A stretch of 64,000 nucleotides of DNA from Metalysinibacillus jejuensis (GCF_003057615.1 NZ_QAFW01000007.1:1-64000); one strand, 5' to 3'; numbered from the stretch's first letter, positions 8,738 through 18,285 are shown. Notes: generated by a model not told the origin, from the sequence alone. Program-made: numbers and translations.

Positions 8738-10168
8738 TTGGATTGGTTACAATTAGCCACAGCTAGAAAAGAAGAATTACTAACAGAATTACAGCAGTTA
8801 ATTGCTATTAAAAGCGTTTTAAATGAACAAGAGGCATCTGAGGCAACACCCTTCGGTAGAGGACCACTGAAAGCGTTAGAATGGTTACTAACAAAAGGCG
8901 AAGAACAGGGCATGTTAACGAAAAATGTTGATCATATGGCAGGGCATATTGAGATGGGGCAAGGCGATGAATTACTCGGTATATTATGTCATGTTGACGT
9001 AGTACCTGCAGGTAATGAAGCGAATTGGATGTACCCACCTTTTGAAGGCACGATAGCAGACGGTAAGTTATATGGTCGCGGTGCGATTGATGATAAAGGC
9101 CCTACAATGGCTGCTTGGCTTGCGATGAAGCTAGTTAAGGATGCAGGAGTACCTTTAACGAAGCGCGTGCGTATGATTATTGGAACAGACGAAGAAACAG
9201 GTTTTCGCTGTGTAGATCGCTATTTCGAAAAAGAGGAAATGCCAACAATGGGCTTTGCGCCTGATGCGGACTTTCCCCTTATTAATGCGGAAAAAGGTAT
9301 TGCTGATTTATTAATTCAACAAAGGTTTGCTAATGAAAATGAGCAAATTGTAAGCTTCACAGCTGGACATCGATTAAATATGGTACCTGATTTAGCAACT
9401 GTACAATTACAAGGAATGACGGTAGAAGTAGGGCAAGCTTTTGAAGCGTTTTTAGCGGAAAATCAATTTGAAGGAACAGCAGAAGTGCGTGATGAGTACT
9501 TATTGCTGACGTTAAAAGGACGCTCTGCTCATGCGATGGAGCCATTTAAAGGATTAAATGCAGGCGTGATGCTTTGTGCATTTTTAGCGGATGTTGTCAC
9601 AACCCCAGCGAGTAAAAACTTTGTTACCTTTGTAAAAGACGCTTTTGCTACGAGTTGTACAGGTGAGGTTTTAACATTAGCCTATCGTGATGAAATTTCC
9701 GGTGATACTACATTGAATCCTGGTATTTTTAACGTCACAGCAGGCGTAGCAGAAATTAAAATTAGTATGCGTTACGCTGTCACTTTCCCATTTGAGCAAA
9801 AGATTACAAGCGCACAGTTAGCTTTGCAAAACTATGGCTTTACGCTTGATGTTATCGATAACTCACCGCCGCATCATGTGTCAGCAGACGATCCTTTAGT
9901 GCAAGTGCTTGAAAGTGTCTATCGCAAGTATTCTGGCGATATGACAACACCTTTATTAGCGACAGGTGGCGGCACGTATGCGAGAGCAATGGCTGAAAAA
10001 GGAGATGCCACTTGTGTCGCATTTGGTATGTTATTTCCTGGAGAGCCGGATGTTGCACACCGAGCAGATGAATTTGTCGTAATCGAAAATTTACTAAAAG
10101 CGGCTGCTATTTATGCGGAAGCCATCGTAAAATTAGCAGGCCAAACAGAAAAGGAAGATGTTAAATGA
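8738..10168 (+). CDS. pepV: Dipeptidase PepV (M20 metallopeptidase)
   Basis: A 476-residue M20A peptidase that cleaves dipeptides, usually with an unblocked N-terminus, using two zinc ions. Metal and catalytic motifs are visible: CHVDVVPAG, the bridging Asp in GRGAIDDKGP, and GTDEETGFR with the catalytic Glu pair. The start is TTG at 8738, eight bases after AGAAGGGGG; the ATG just upstream is in another frame and soon stops. The gene overlaps dat by four bases (ATGA), so the two are translationally coupled, linking peptide breakdown to D-amino-acid metabolism. Confidence 0.9.
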   Translation: MDWLQLATARKEELLTELQQLIAIKSVLNEQEASEATPFGRGPLKALEWLLTKGEEQGMLTKNVDHMAGHIEMGQGDELLGILCHVDVVPAGNEANWMYPPFEGTIADGKLYGRGAIDDKGPTMAAWLAMKLVKDAGVPLTKRVRMIIGTDEETGFRCVDRYFEKEEMPTMGFAPDADFPLINAEKGIADLLIQQRFANENEQIVSFTAGHRLNMVPDLATVQLQGMTVEVGQAFEAFLAENQFEGTAEVRDEYLLLTLKGRSAHAMEPFKGLNAGVMLCAFLADVVTTPASKNFVTFVKDAFATSCTGEVLTLAYRDEISGDTTLNPGIFNVTAGVAEIKISMRYAVTFPFEQKITSAQLALQNYGFTLDVIDNSPPHHVSADDPLVQVLESVYRKYSGDMTTPLLATGGGTYARAMAEKGDATCVAFGMLFPGEPDVAHRADEFVVIENLLKAAAIYAEAIVKLAGQTEKEDVK

Positions 10169-11007
10169 ACTACGTTTTATATAATGACCAAATTGTAACA
10201 CGCGATGAAGTTGTAATTTCTCAAGAGGACCGAGGCTATCAATTGGGCGATGGGGTTTATGAAGTTGTAAAAGTGTATGATGGTAAATTTTTCACAGCTA
10301 AAGAGCATATCGATCGTTTGTATGCAAGCGCAGATAAAATTGATTTAGTCATTCCTTATACGAAAGATGTATTGCACAAATTATTGCATGATTTAGTAGA
10401 AAAAAATGAGTTAGGCACGGGTCACGTATATTTTCAAGTAACACGTGGTGTTGCACCGCGTAATCATATTTATCCAGAGCCATCAGTAGAAGCGGTATTA
10501 ACGGCTAATGTGACAGAAAACCCACGCCCGATGGCTAATTTTGAAAATGGTGTGCGTGTCATTGTACAGGAAGATATTCGTTGGCTACGTTGCGATATTA
10601 AATCAATTAGCTTACTCGGTGCAGCGATGTTAAAGCAAAAGGCACATCAAGCCGGTTGTTATGAAGCAATTTTACATCGTGACGGTGTTGTAACAGAGTG
10701 TTCTTCTTCTAACGTATTAGCGATTAAAGACGGTGTACTTTACACGCATCCTGCAACTAACCTTATTTTAAATGGTATTACACGCCAAGTGATTTTAGCA
10801 TGCGCAGATGAGATTGGTTTGCCAGTAAAAGAAGAAGCTTTCCGCGTAGAAGATATTGCAACGATGGATGAGCTCATCGTTTCCTCTACAACATCTGAAG
10901 TAACGCCAATTGTTGAAGTAGATGGTGTAGCGGTAAACGGTGGTACTGTAGGACCGTGGACGCGTAAATTGCAACAAGCTTTCAATGCAAAAGTAGAAGC
11001 ATTATAA
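10165..11007 (+). CDS. dat: D-amino-acid (D-alanine) transaminase
   Basis: A 280-residue fold-type IV PLP enzyme that interconverts D-alanine and 2-oxoglutarate with pyruvate and D-glutamate, supplying peptidoglycan precursors. The N-terminal YNDQIVTRDEVVISQEDRGYQLGDGVYEV is characteristic. The PLP lysine is Lys146 in RCDIKSISLL. The C-terminal SSTTSEVTPIVEVDG is the usual cofactor and substrate site. The ATG lies in the ATGA overlap with pepV. Confidence 0.92.
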   Translation: MNYVLYNDQIVTRDEVVISQEDRGYQLGDGVYEVVKVYDGKFFTAKEHIDRLYASADKIDLVIPYTKDVLHKLLHDLVEKNELGTGHVYFQVTRGVAPRNHIYPEPSVEAVLTANVTENPRPMANFENGVRVIVQEDIRWLRCDIKSISLLGAAMLKQKAHQAGCYEAILHRDGVVTECSSSNVLAIKDGVLYTHPATNLILNGITRQVILACADEIGLPVKEEAFRVEDIATMDELIVSSTTSEVTPIVEVDGVAVNGGTVGPWTRKLQQAFNAKVEAL

Positions 11008-11014
11008 AATGAAG

Positions 11015-11042
11015 AGCTACCTGTTTAGTGCAGGTAGCTTTT
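11015..11042 (+). terminator. Terminator of pepV-dat
   Basis: AGCTACCTG (11015-11023) pairs with CAGGTAGCT (11031-11039). The T tract is short (four). Confidence 0.7.
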
Positions 11043-11097
11043 AATGTGTGAAAAAAGGTAGAATAGACGTAACATATCAGATAGAAAGGTGATACAT

Positions 11098-12084
11098 ATG
11101 GCACAACTTGTAAAGTTACAAGATTATACATCGCGTTACCAAATTGACTTAGCACGCTACCCTACACAATTTGTTCGTTTGAAAAAGAATCAATGGGACC
11201 GAGTTAAGCGCCAATGGGAACAAGGTGATGAAGTCGATGATTGGGAGCATATTGAAGAAGAGGAAGAAATGAAGCCACGCTTTTCTTTTATGCGTAAGTG
11301 GTTTGTCAAAAAAGAACCAGAAGAGACAGAGGAAGTAGTAGGCGAGCAAGAATTGTTAGCGACTGAAGATGAGATACCGGATGAAGAAACAACGTTAACA
11401 TTCAATCCTAAAATTGTCTATGCACCGCAAAGCTTGAAAGAGTTACGTCAAATGTTTATGAATCAGTTTTTTCACTTTCAATTAAAATGGGCGAGCTCGA
11501 CATTACGAGAAAAATCTTACGTAGATCCAAAATTTATGCGCGATTCTTTTTTACGAACTGCACTACTTAGCTTGCCTGATACGTATCTCGTATTTTACTA
11601 TCCTATTATTAAAATTAAAAAAGCACCTGTAGAATTAGCGATTATTATCATTACGCCAACGGAGTGTTTATGTATTAATAAATTAGAACAGGAAGACCAA
11701 GCAGTATACGTAGCAGATGGCGACCGCTTTTGGACAAAGAAAGTGGGGAAAAAAGATAGTAAAGTACTCAATCCGTTTATTAGCTTAAACCGTACAGAGG
11801 CTGTACTTGAACAATTATTTGACAGTGAAAATATTACGATGCCCATTCGTAAAGTATTATTGTCCCGCAATGGCTATTTTGATTATCCAGGCACCGCATT
11901 TAATACGCGCTTAATTGATAAGCGTAATTATCAAGAGTGGTTTGAACAAATTAAACGTTCGGCTTCTCCTATGAAGCATATGCAAATTAAAGCAGCGCAA
12001 ACATTACTTAATCAAGCACAAATCACATCATTTAATCGAAATATTTGGCAAAACGATGAAGAAGCGACAGACGATGAAGCATAA
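11098..12084 (+). CDS. Conserved protein with a NERD-like central region
   Basis: A 328-residue soluble protein of unknown function. The N-terminal third is basic then strongly acidic (EEEEEM; PEETEEVVGEQE), probably unstructured. Residues about 105-270 have the strand-helix pattern of NERD/restriction-fold proteins (DTYLVFYYPIIKIKK, VELAIIIITPTECLCINKLE) but I do not see the usual catalytic Glu-x-Lys, so it may be inactive. AAAGGTG precedes ATG 11098; a GTG three codons earlier overlaps that site. A member of this family sits here in related Bacillales; I cannot name it with confidence. Confidence 0.6.
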   Translation: MAQLVKLQDYTSRYQIDLARYPTQFVRLKKNQWDRVKRQWEQGDEVDDWEHIEEEEEMKPRFSFMRKWFVKKEPEETEEVVGEQELLATEDEIPDEETTLTFNPKIVYAPQSLKELRQMFMNQFFHFQLKWASSTLREKSYVDPKFMRDSFLRTALLSLPDTYLVFYYPIIKIKKAPVELAIIIITPTECLCINKLEQEDQAVYVADGDRFWTKKVGKKDSKVLNPFISLNRTEAVLEQLFDSENITMPIRKVLLSRNGYFDYPGTAFNTRLIDKRNYQEWFEQIKRSASPMKHMQIKAAQTLLNQAQITSFNRNIWQNDEEATDDEA

Positions 12085-12273
12085 AACTACAAAATACTCC
12101 GTGACCGTCTCTGCTAAAAGACGTACAATATAAAAGGATATACGCTATTTGAAAAAAGCTGAATAAGGTATAATGTCGTAATATGACGTAAAATCGTAAT
12201 AAAATTTTGCAATAACGATATTTTTGCTTAAAAATAGTGTACAATTTAATGAGTTAGAAAAGAGGAAATAGTA

Positions 12274-12921
12274 TTGAGATTACGAAATAAACCTTGGGCA
12301 AGTGAATTTATTGCCGATCATCCGGAAGTTATTATTCCAGACCCAGAACAACATAAAGGACAGTGGCAACAAGTTTTCGGTAACACCAACCCACTACACA
12401 TTGAAGTAGGTACAGGTAAAGGGCAATTTATTACCGGTATGGCGCTTCAAAATCCAAACATTAATTATATCGGCATTGAGCTTTATGATAGCGTTATCGT
12501 TTGTGCGCTTGAAAATGCCATCGAGGCTAAATCTCCTGCTAATTTACGCTTGCTAAAAGTAAATGGCGCGGATTTAAATAAATACTTTGCGAAAAATGAT
12601 GTGTCTCGCGTTTATTTAAACTTCTCAGATCCATGGCCAAAAGTGCGTCATGCTAAACGTCGTTTAACGCATGAAGGTTTTTTAAAAACTTATGAAGACG
12701 TGTTAGTAGATGAAGGTGAGATTCACTTTAAAACAGATAATCGTGGGCTATTTGAATACTCACTAACTAGTATTTCTGCATATGGTATGTTGTTAACGTA
12801 TGTATCACTCGACTTACATGCGAACATGCCAGAGGATAATATTATGACAGAGTATGAAGAGAAGTTCTCAGCTAAGGGGCAACCAATTTATCGCTTAGAA
12901 GCAAAGTTTCAATTGAAGTAA
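12274..12921 (+). CDS. trmB: tRNA (guanine-N7-)-methyltransferase
   Basis: A 215-residue SAM-dependent enzyme that forms m7G46 in the variable loop of tRNAs. The motifs are clear: MRLRNKPWA start, [13 protein letters not shown] loop, [10 protein letters not shown], and [16 protein letters not shown], the family signature. The start is TTG, eight bases after AGAGG, and gives exactly the conserved N-terminus. The MBL gene follows after 21 bases, probably in one operon, as in B. subtilis (trmB near ytnP). Confidence 0.92.
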   Translation: MRLRNKPWASEFIADHPEVIIPDPEQHKGQWQQVFGNTNPLHIEVGTGKGQFITGMALQNPNINYIGIELYDSVIVCALENAIEAKSPANLRLLKVNGADLNKYFAKNDVSRVYLNFSDPWPKVRHAKRRLTHEGFLKTYEDVLVDEGEIHFKTDNRGLFEYSLTSISAYGMLLTYVSLDLHANMPEDNIMTEYEEKFSAKGQPIYRLEAKFQLK

Positions 12922-12942
12922 AGAGATAAAGGGGGAAGTGTA

Positions 12943-13812
12943 ATGGATAAATTTCAATTTCACGACATGACATTAACATGGTTAAATGGGGGCGTGACAT
13001 GTTTAGATGGGGGTGCAATGTTTGGGGTTGTACCGAAACCACTATGGTCACGAAAATATCCAGTTAATGAAAAAAATCAAATCGAATTACCGACAGAGCC
13101 GATTTTAATTCAGTATCAAGGTAAAAATATGCTGTTAGATACAGGTGTAGGCTTTAATAAATTAAATGAAAAGCAACTTCGCAATTACGGTGTGACACAA
13201 GAATCATCGTTAAAGAGCAGTCTAGAAGCGCTAGGTTTAACGGCTAATGATATTGACTATGTGTTAATGTCACATTTACATTTTGATCATGCAGGAGGCT
13301 TAACGGAATGGCAAGACGATGTATTAGTACCTGCCTTTCCAAAAGCAAAAGTGTATGTATCACAAATTGAATGGGATGAGATGCGTGCACCTAACATTCG
13401 TTCACGCAATACGTATTGGAAAGAAAACTGGGAGCCGATTGTTGATCAAGTCGTCACGTATGAAGATCAGATCGAAGTATTGCCAGGTATCGAAATGATT
13501 CACACAGGTGGTCACAGTGAAGGGCACGCTATTTTGAAGTTTACCCAAAACGGCGAAACTATTTTGCACATGGGTGATATTATGCCAACCCATGCCCACC
13601 AAAATCCGCTATGGGTACTTGCGTATGATGATTATCCTATGACGTCGGTATTTGCTAAAGAACGTTTAATGAAAGAAGCTTTAGCAAACGGCTACTGGTT
13701 TAGTTTTTACCATGATGCTTATTATCGTATGATTAAGTGGGATGCAACAGGTAAAGAAGTCATTGATTGCCTAAAGCGCAGCAATGAAGCGACAATTCAA
13801 TTTGACAAGTAA
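12943..13812 (+). CDS. ytnP: Metallo-beta-lactamase fold hydrolase, YtnP-like lactonase
   Basis: A 289-residue MBL-fold enzyme with the zinc motif [10 protein letters not shown], a later HSEGHAI histidine and [11 protein letters not shown] aspartate. It resembles YtnP, which in B. subtilis hydrolyses N-acyl homoserine lactones and other signals; that activity is inferred from the family. AAAGGGGGAAG precedes the ATG. It ends at a strong terminator. Confidence 0.85.
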   Translation: MDKFQFHDMTLTWLNGGVTCLDGGAMFGVVPKPLWSRKYPVNEKNQIELPTEPILIQYQGKNMLLDTGVGFNKLNEKQLRNYGVTQESSLKSSLEALGLTANDIDYVLMSHLHFDHAGGLTEWQDDVLVPAFPKAKVYVSQIEWDEMRAPNIRSRNTYWKENWEPIVDQVVTYEDQIEVLPGIEMIHTGGHSEGHAILKFTQNGETILHMGDIMPTHAHQNPLWVLAYDDYPMTSVFAKERLMKEALANGYWFSFYHDAYYRMIKWDATGKEVIDCLKRSNEATIQFDK

Positions 13813-13819
13813 GGGATAA

Positions 13820-13857
13820 ACACAGCAGGCGAGACAATTTGCCTGCTGTGTTTTTTG
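13820..13857 (+). terminator. Terminator of trmB-ytnP
   Basis: ACACAGCAGGC (13820-13830) pairs perfectly with GCCTGCTGTGT (13841-13851), followed by Ts. Confidence 0.9.
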
Positions 13858-13964
13858 TTTGTAATAAAGAGTGATACAAGTTGGTGCTAAAGTAATGTAA
13901 GGGTTTTCAAAGTAGGTTGAGACACGTTATATAGTAATACTTTGTTAAGGAGTTAATACATGTT

Positions 13965-13981
13965 TGTAATATGTTTGTAAT
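13965..13981 (+). promoter_or_regulatory. WalR (YycF) box upstream of the LysM-3D gene
   Basis: TGTAAT-ATGTT-TGTAAT fits the WalR consensus TGTWAH-N5-TGTWAH exactly. It lies 60 bases before the start of a cell-wall gene of the YocH type, which is a known WalRK target in B. subtilis. Seen in sequence; control by WalR is inferred. Confidence 0.75.
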
Positions 13982-14041
13982 AAAACTTCTGTAAAGTAAG
14001 CCTCAGTGAGTTACAAAACACACCATTTGGAGGAAATAAAA

Positions 14042-14629
14042 TTGAAAAACAAAATCGTTGCTCTTATTGGAGCATTACTATTTAGCGCAGGTATTTATGC
14101 ATCATCAGCAAGTGCAGCAGAAGCACCAACACATATCGTACAACCTGGTGAAACATTATGGTCAATTTCTAAAGTTTACGGCACAACCATTGAAGAGTTA
14201 CAAAAAATGAATAATTTACAATACAATTTAGTATACCCAACACAAAAATTAGTTGTAGGTGAAGCACCAAAAGAACCAGTAGTACAAGCGCCAGCACCAG
14301 TTAAACCATCAGTAGAAACAATTAACGGTAAAGAAGTAGCGCGTACACTGCGCGTTTCAGCAACAGCTTACACAGCATATTGCTACGGTTGTTCAGGTAT
14401 TACAGCAACAGGCATTAATTTACGTGCTAATCCTAACTTAAAAGTAATCGCAGTGGATCCACGTGTTATTCCACTAGGTTCACGCGTTTGGGTTGAAGGT
14501 TATGGAGAAGCAATCGCAGGTGATACAGGCGGTGCAATTAAAGGGAACCGCATCGATGTATTTATTAATAACACAAACCGTGCTTATGCGTGGGGACGTA
14601 AAATGGTAACAATAAAAGTATTAAAATAA
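14042..14629 (+). CDS. Secreted LysM and 3D-domain cell-wall protein (YocH-like)
   Basis: A 195-residue exported protein. A signal peptide (KNKIVALIGALLFSAGIYA, cleavage near ASAAEA) is followed by one LysM domain (IVQPGETLWSISKVYGT), a short Pro/Val linker, and a C-terminal 3D domain with its three aspartates (AVDPRVIPLG, AGDTGGAIKGNRIDVF). Domain order matches B. subtilis YocH, a muralytic enzyme. The start is TTG at 14042 behind GGAGGAAA; the upstream in-frame ATG at 14006 has no ribosome site and would spoil the signal peptide. A WalR box lies upstream. Confidence 0.88.
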   Translation: MKNKIVALIGALLFSAGIYASSASAAEAPTHIVQPGETLWSISKVYGTTIEELQKMNNLQYNLVYPTQKLVVGEAPKEPVVQAPAPVKPSVETINGKEVARTLRVSATAYTAYCYGCSGITATGINLRANPNLKVIAVDPRVIPLGSRVWVEGYGEAIAGDTGGAIKGNRIDVFINNTNRAYAWGRKMVTIKVLK

Positions 14630-14653
14630 TAGAGCTATCTTGGGCTCTCTATG

Positions 14654-14680
14654 GCGTCAGCTTCGGCTGGCGCTTTTTTT
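14654..14680 (+). terminator. Terminator of the LysM-3D gene
   Basis: GCGTCAGC (14654-14661), loop TTCG, GCTGGCGC (14666-14673, one G-U pair) and seven Ts. Confidence 0.85.
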
Positions 14681-14683
14681 GTA

Positions 14684-14718
14684 CAAAAAAATCACTGCCC
14701 AGTAAAGAGCAGTGATTT
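14684..14718 (-). terminator. Terminator of the ytzB-like gene
   Basis: On the minus strand AAATCACTGC and GCAGTGATTT (14709-14718 and 14689-14698) form a stem followed by Ts. Confidence 0.8.
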
Positions 14719-14724
14719 AAACGT

Positions 14725-15039
14725 TTATACTTGTTGTAAATCTACTACGACACCAGTACGTGCGTCCGCTGCGAATTCAAATGTTTCGGTAGCACCGTCA
14801 TTTACGCGAGAAATACCACCGCGGTAAACAGGAATTGTTGATACACCGTTTGAGAATTCTTCAGTTTTCATGAAAATCCAAGAACCGTCAATTGGCGCTA
14901 CTTCTTTGAATTCATTTTTAATGTTTTCAAGTACTTTGTTTGCTGGTTTATACGGAGCAACTTGCTCGCTTGTTTCTTTAATGATGACAGCGACAGCTAA
15001 GCCTGTAGCTACGCCAATTAAAAAGTCACGTAATTTCAT
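14725..15039 (-). CDS. ytzB: Small membrane-anchored protein, YtzB-like
   Basis: A 104-residue protein with an N-terminal hydrophobic segment (FLIGVATGLAVAVII) that could be a membrane anchor, and an extracellular C-terminal part resembling a PepSY-type module (ARTGVVVDLQQV end). GGAGG precedes the ATG. Its place next to the M42 peptidase gene matches B. subtilis ytzB, but the symbol rests on position and size. Function unknown. Confidence 0.6.
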   Translation of the reverse strand: MKLRDFLIGVATGLAVAVIIKETSEQVAPYKPANKVLENIKNEFKEVAPIDGSWIFMKTEEFSNGVSTIPVYRGGISRVNDGATETFEFAADARTGVVVDLQQV

Positions 15040-15129
15040 TATAGAAAACCTCCTATTAGATAATAACTTTATTTTACCATAGCTTAGTTATATAATGCAC
15101 CCTAACTGGTATGTTACAATAAAATAAAA

Positions 15130-15143
15130 GCTAGCATGCTAGC
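15130..15143. promoter_or_regulatory. Perfect 14-bp palindrome before the M42 peptidase gene
   Basis: GCTAGCATGCTAGC is its own reverse complement and lies 30 bases before the start codon, between likely promoter and ribosome site. A dimeric repressor site is possible; no known consensus fits. Confidence 0.35.
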
Positions 15144-15172
15144 AAATGCATATCATAAAGGGAGAGTCAACA

Positions 15173-16249
15173 ATGAATGAAGCAACATTAGCGATGTTTA
15201 AAACATTAACGGAACTTCCAGGTGCACCTGGTGACGAAGGAGCCGTACGCCAATACATGCGTAGCGAATTACAAAAAACAACGGATGACATTATTCAAGA
15301 TAAATTAGGTAGTATTTTTGGTATACGTAAAAGTAAAAATGCTGATGCACCAACGATTATGGTTGCAGGGCATATGGATGAAGTTGCTTTTATGGTGACG
15401 TCAATTACAGATAACGGCATGATTCGCTTTCAACCATTAGGTGGTTGGTGGAATCAAGTAATGTTAGCACAACGCGTAGATGTGTTTGCAAAGAATGGTA
15501 AGATACCAGGTGTAATTGCATCTATCCCGCCTCATTTACTAACAGATGCTGAGCGTAGTAAGCCAATGGACATTAAAAATATGCTAATTGATATAGGTGC
15601 GGATAGCAAAGAGCATGCACAGCAATTAGGTATTCGTCCAGGTCAATCGATTATCCCAGTATGCCCATTTACGCCAATGGCCAACCCTAAAAAAATTATG
15701 GCTAAAGCATGGGACAATCGCTACGGTTGTGGTTTAGCGTTAGATCTTGCTAAGGCACTTCATGGACAAGAAGTTAGCAATCATTTATACGTAGGTGCTA
15801 CGGTGCAAGAAGAAGTAGGGTTACGCGGCGCACAAACTGCGGCTAATATGATTAAGCCAGATCTATTTTTCGCACTCGATGCTTCGCCAGCAAATGATGC
15901 AAATGGTGATAAAACACAGTTTGGTCAGCTAGGACAAGGACCATTACTACGTATTGTAGACCGTACGATGGTAACGCATCGGGGTATGCGCGAATATATT
16001 TTAGATACAGCTGAGAGCAATAACATTCCGTATCAATACTTTGCCTCACAAGGTGGTACAGATGCAGGTCGTGTGCACCAATCACAAGAAGGTGTGCCAA
16101 GTGCAGTAATTGGGATTTGCTCACGTTATATTCATACGGCAGCTTCTGTTATGCATGTGGATGATTATGCTGCAGCAAAGGAATTATTAATTAAATTAGT
16201 ACAAGGCGTAGACCGTTCAACGGTTGATGCCATTCGTGCTAACGTATAA
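15173..16249 (+). CDS. ytoP: M42-family metallo-aminopeptidase / glutamyl aminopeptidase
   Basis: A 358-residue M42 peptidase (PepA/FrvX type), a large oligomeric di-metal aminopeptidase. The metal ligands appear in the expected order: [20 protein letters not shown], the catalytic [20 protein letters not shown] and the final His in [15 protein letters not shown] 15173 follows AAAGGGAGAG; an ATG nine codons earlier lacks one. B. subtilis YtoP occupies the same locus. Confidence 0.88.
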   Translation: MNEATLAMFKTLTELPGAPGDEGAVRQYMRSELQKTTDDIIQDKLGSIFGIRKSKNADAPTIMVAGHMDEVAFMVTSITDNGMIRFQPLGGWWNQVMLAQRVDVFAKNGKIPGVIASIPPHLLTDAERSKPMDIKNMLIDIGADSKEHAQQLGIRPGQSIIPVCPFTPMANPKKIMAKAWDNRYGCGLALDLAKALHGQEVSNHLYVGATVQEEVGLRGAQTAANMIKPDLFFALDASPANDANGDKTQFGQLGQGPLLRIVDRTMVTHRGMREYILDTAESNNIPYQYFASQGGTDAGRVHQSQEGVPSAVIGICSRYIHTAASVMHVDDYAAAKELLIKLVQGVDRSTVDAIRANV

Positions 16250-16255
16250 TTTGAC

Positions 16256-16281
16256 AAAGAGCTCCTTAGAGGGCTCTTTTT
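16256..16281 (+). terminator. Weak terminator or attenuator between ytoP and the DUF84 gene
   Basis: AAAGAGCTC (16256-16264) and GGGCTCTTT (16271-16279) pair with one G-U. Only two unpaired Ts follow before the next ribosome site, so read-through is likely. Confidence 0.5.
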
Positions 16282-16298
16282 GTAAGGAGAGAATCGTT

Positions 16299-16799
16299 AT
16301 GAAAATTATAATAGGCACGAAAAATAAAGCGAAAGTGCAAGCGGTTCAAACTATAGTATCTCAGTTTTACGACGCAGAATTTGTCTCATTAGCAGTGCCG
16401 TCAGGGGTTAGTGAACAACCAATGAGCAGTGAGGAGACGCGACAAGGTGCTATTCATCGGGCACGACATGCTTTTGTTGAAGGTGCTACAATGGCGTTTG
16501 GGTTAGAAGGCGGTGTGACATTAGTTGATGGCCAACTGTATATTTGTAATTGGGCAGCACTTGTTACCAAAACAGCTACATATACGGCAGCAGGTGCACA
16601 AATTCCACTTCCTTTAACGGTTGCTCAAGCTGTGCAAAATGGCGAAGAGTTAGGTCCAGTAATGGAGCGTTATACAAAGCAACAAGATGTAAGGCAAGGT
16701 TTAGGTGCAGTGGGCATTTTTACTGATGGTCTCGTTACACGCCAACAAATGTTTGAACACATTTTATTATTGCTTCTTGGACAATACCGCTATCGATAA
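16299..16799 (+). CDS. DUF84 / YjjX-type non-canonical purine NTP phosphatase
   Basis: A 166-residue member of the inosine/xanthosine triphosphatase (YjjX, DUF84) family, thought to clean the nucleotide pool of ITP and XTP. Visible family segments are IIIGTKNKAKVQAVQ at the start, SSEETRQGAIHRARHA, and GLEGGV. ATG 16299 follows TAAGGAGAG; the reading frame is open further upstream across the hairpin but without a start signal. Enzyme activity is inferred from family. Confidence 0.75.
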   Translation: MKIIIGTKNKAKVQAVQTIVSQFYDAEFVSLAVPSGVSEQPMSSEETRQGAIHRARHAFVEGATMAFGLEGGVTLVDGQLYICNWAALVTKTATYTAAGAQIPLPLTVAQAVQNGEELGPVMERYTKQQDVRQGLGAVGIFTDGLVTRQQMFEHILLLLLGQYRYR

Positions 16800-16861
16800 G
16801 CGCAAAATTTGCAAGTTCATATAAATTTTTCTACACTTGTTAAGATTAGAGGAGGCGTAAA

Positions 16862-17674
16862 ATGAAAGAACAACAAATGGTTGAAGCGATTAAAGCACGT
16901 TTAGGTAATGATCAATTTACGTATACATTTGATACAGAAACAAATCGTTTACGTTTACAACATAATAAAACAGAGCGTGGAATGGAAATCGCCATTTCAC
17001 AAGTAGTAGCAAAATACCAAGAAAAACAACAAGCTGCTATTGATGAAGTGGTTTATACGGTGCAGCAAACGTTTGCTGCGATGACACAAGAAGCAGTAGA
17101 AGGTTTTGTTGGTAAAAATACGATTTACCCTGTTGTGCGTTCTACGTCTTTTCCGCAAAAATCTAAAGAAGGCAATACTTTTTTAACGACTGAACATACG
17201 GCAGAGACGCGTATTTTTTATGCGCTTGATTTAGGTAATACGTATCGCCTTATTGATGAAAGCATGTTGCCTGAACTTGCGCTAAGCGCTCAGCAAGTAA
17301 AAGAGGCTGCACGCTTTGCTTTAGGTGGACTAGGCACAGACGTTAAGCGTGACGAAGTAGCGGGGAGTATTTTTTATTTTGTAAATTATAATGATGGTTA
17401 CGATGCCAGTCGTATTTTAAATGAGAAATTTTTACAACAGATGAGAGAAAAAATACAAGGCGATATGACCTTGTCAGTTCCGCATCAAGATGTTTTAATT
17501 ATTGGAGACATTCGCGATGAAGTAGGCTATGACGTATTAGCTCAGCTAACGATGCATTATTTCTCGGTTGGTATGGTACCGATTACATCATTATCCTTTG
17601 TTTATGACAATGGTGAGCTAGAGCCAATCTTTATTTTAGCGAAAAATAAAAATACTAAAGGAGCAAAAGAATGA
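16862..17674 (+). CDS. ytpQ: DUF1444 protein YtpQ
   Basis: A 270-residue cytosolic protein of the DUF1444 family, of unknown function, always near ytpR in Bacillales. No catalytic motif is recognisable. GAGGAGG is placed just before the ATG. The stop overlaps the start of ytpR (ATGA), which shows coupling. In B. subtilis a thioredoxin-like gene (ytpP) precedes it; here the DUF84 gene does. Confidence 0.82.
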   Translation: MKEQQMVEAIKARLGNDQFTYTFDTETNRLRLQHNKTERGMEIAISQVVAKYQEKQQAAIDEVVYTVQQTFAAMTQEAVEGFVGKNTIYPVVRSTSFPQKSKEGNTFLTTEHTAETRIFYALDLGNTYRLIDESMLPELALSAQQVKEAARFALGGLGTDVKRDEVAGSIFYFVNYNDGYDASRILNEKFLQQMREKIQGDMTLSVPHQDVLIIGDIRDEVGYDVLAQLTMHYFSVGMVPITSLSFVYDNGELEPIFILAKNKNTKGAKE

Positions 17675-18276
17675 ATATCGCATATAACCGCACGCACGTA
17701 GGCGACGTATTACTCGTACAATTAGCAGATGAGGCGATTGTAAAAACGAAAGTAGAAAAAAAGGGAGATGTTGCTTTATTAAAAGAAGCATCTACCGGGG
17801 AAGTAAAGGCACTGAATTTATTCAATGCGAGTAACTACTTAACGATTGCTACAGAAGGTATTGTAGAGGTGACGAAGGAAGTAGTTGAAGCATTAACACA
17901 AGCACTAGCAAAAAATGACGTGACAGTAGATTTAGACGTAGATTTTTCGCCTAAGTTTGTTGTAGGGCATGTAGAGACAAAAGAAAAACACCCAAATGCT
18001 GATAAATTAAACATCTGTACAGTAAATGTTGGTGAAGAGACATTACAAATTGTATGTGGTGCCCCAAATGTTGAAGCGGGTCAAAAAGTTGTTGTCGCTA
18101 AAATTGGAGCCGTTATGCCTTCGGGAATGTTAATAAAAGAAGGGAATTTACGTGGGGTGGACTCATTTGGTATGATTTGTTCAGCGCGTGAATTAGCAAT
18201 TCCGAATGCGCCATCTGAAAAAGGAATTATGGTTTTAGCAGAAGATGCAAAAATCGGTGAACCTTTCGAAGCATAA
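17671..18276 (+). CDS. ytpR: tRNA-binding OB-fold protein YtpR
   Basis: A 201-residue protein. Residues about 90-200 form an EMAP/PheT-N-type tRNA-binding OB fold: VGHVETKEKHPNADKLNICTV, IVCGAPNVEAGQKV, GMICSARELAIP. The N-terminal 85 residues are a YtpR-specific domain. It may be a tRNA or RNA-handling factor; its job is not established. It overlaps ytpQ by four bases and ends at a strong terminator. Confidence 0.88.
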   Translation: MNIAYNRTHVGDVLLVQLADEAIVKTKVEKKGDVALLKEASTGEVKALNLFNASNYLTIATEGIVEVTKEVVEALTQALAKNDVTVDLDVDFSPKFVVGHVETKEKHPNADKLNICTVNVGEETLQIVCGAPNVEAGQKVVVAKIGAVMPSGMLIKEGNLRGVDSFGMICSARELAIPNAPSEKGIMVLAEDAKIGEPFEA

Positions 18277-18285
18277 ATAACTTAC

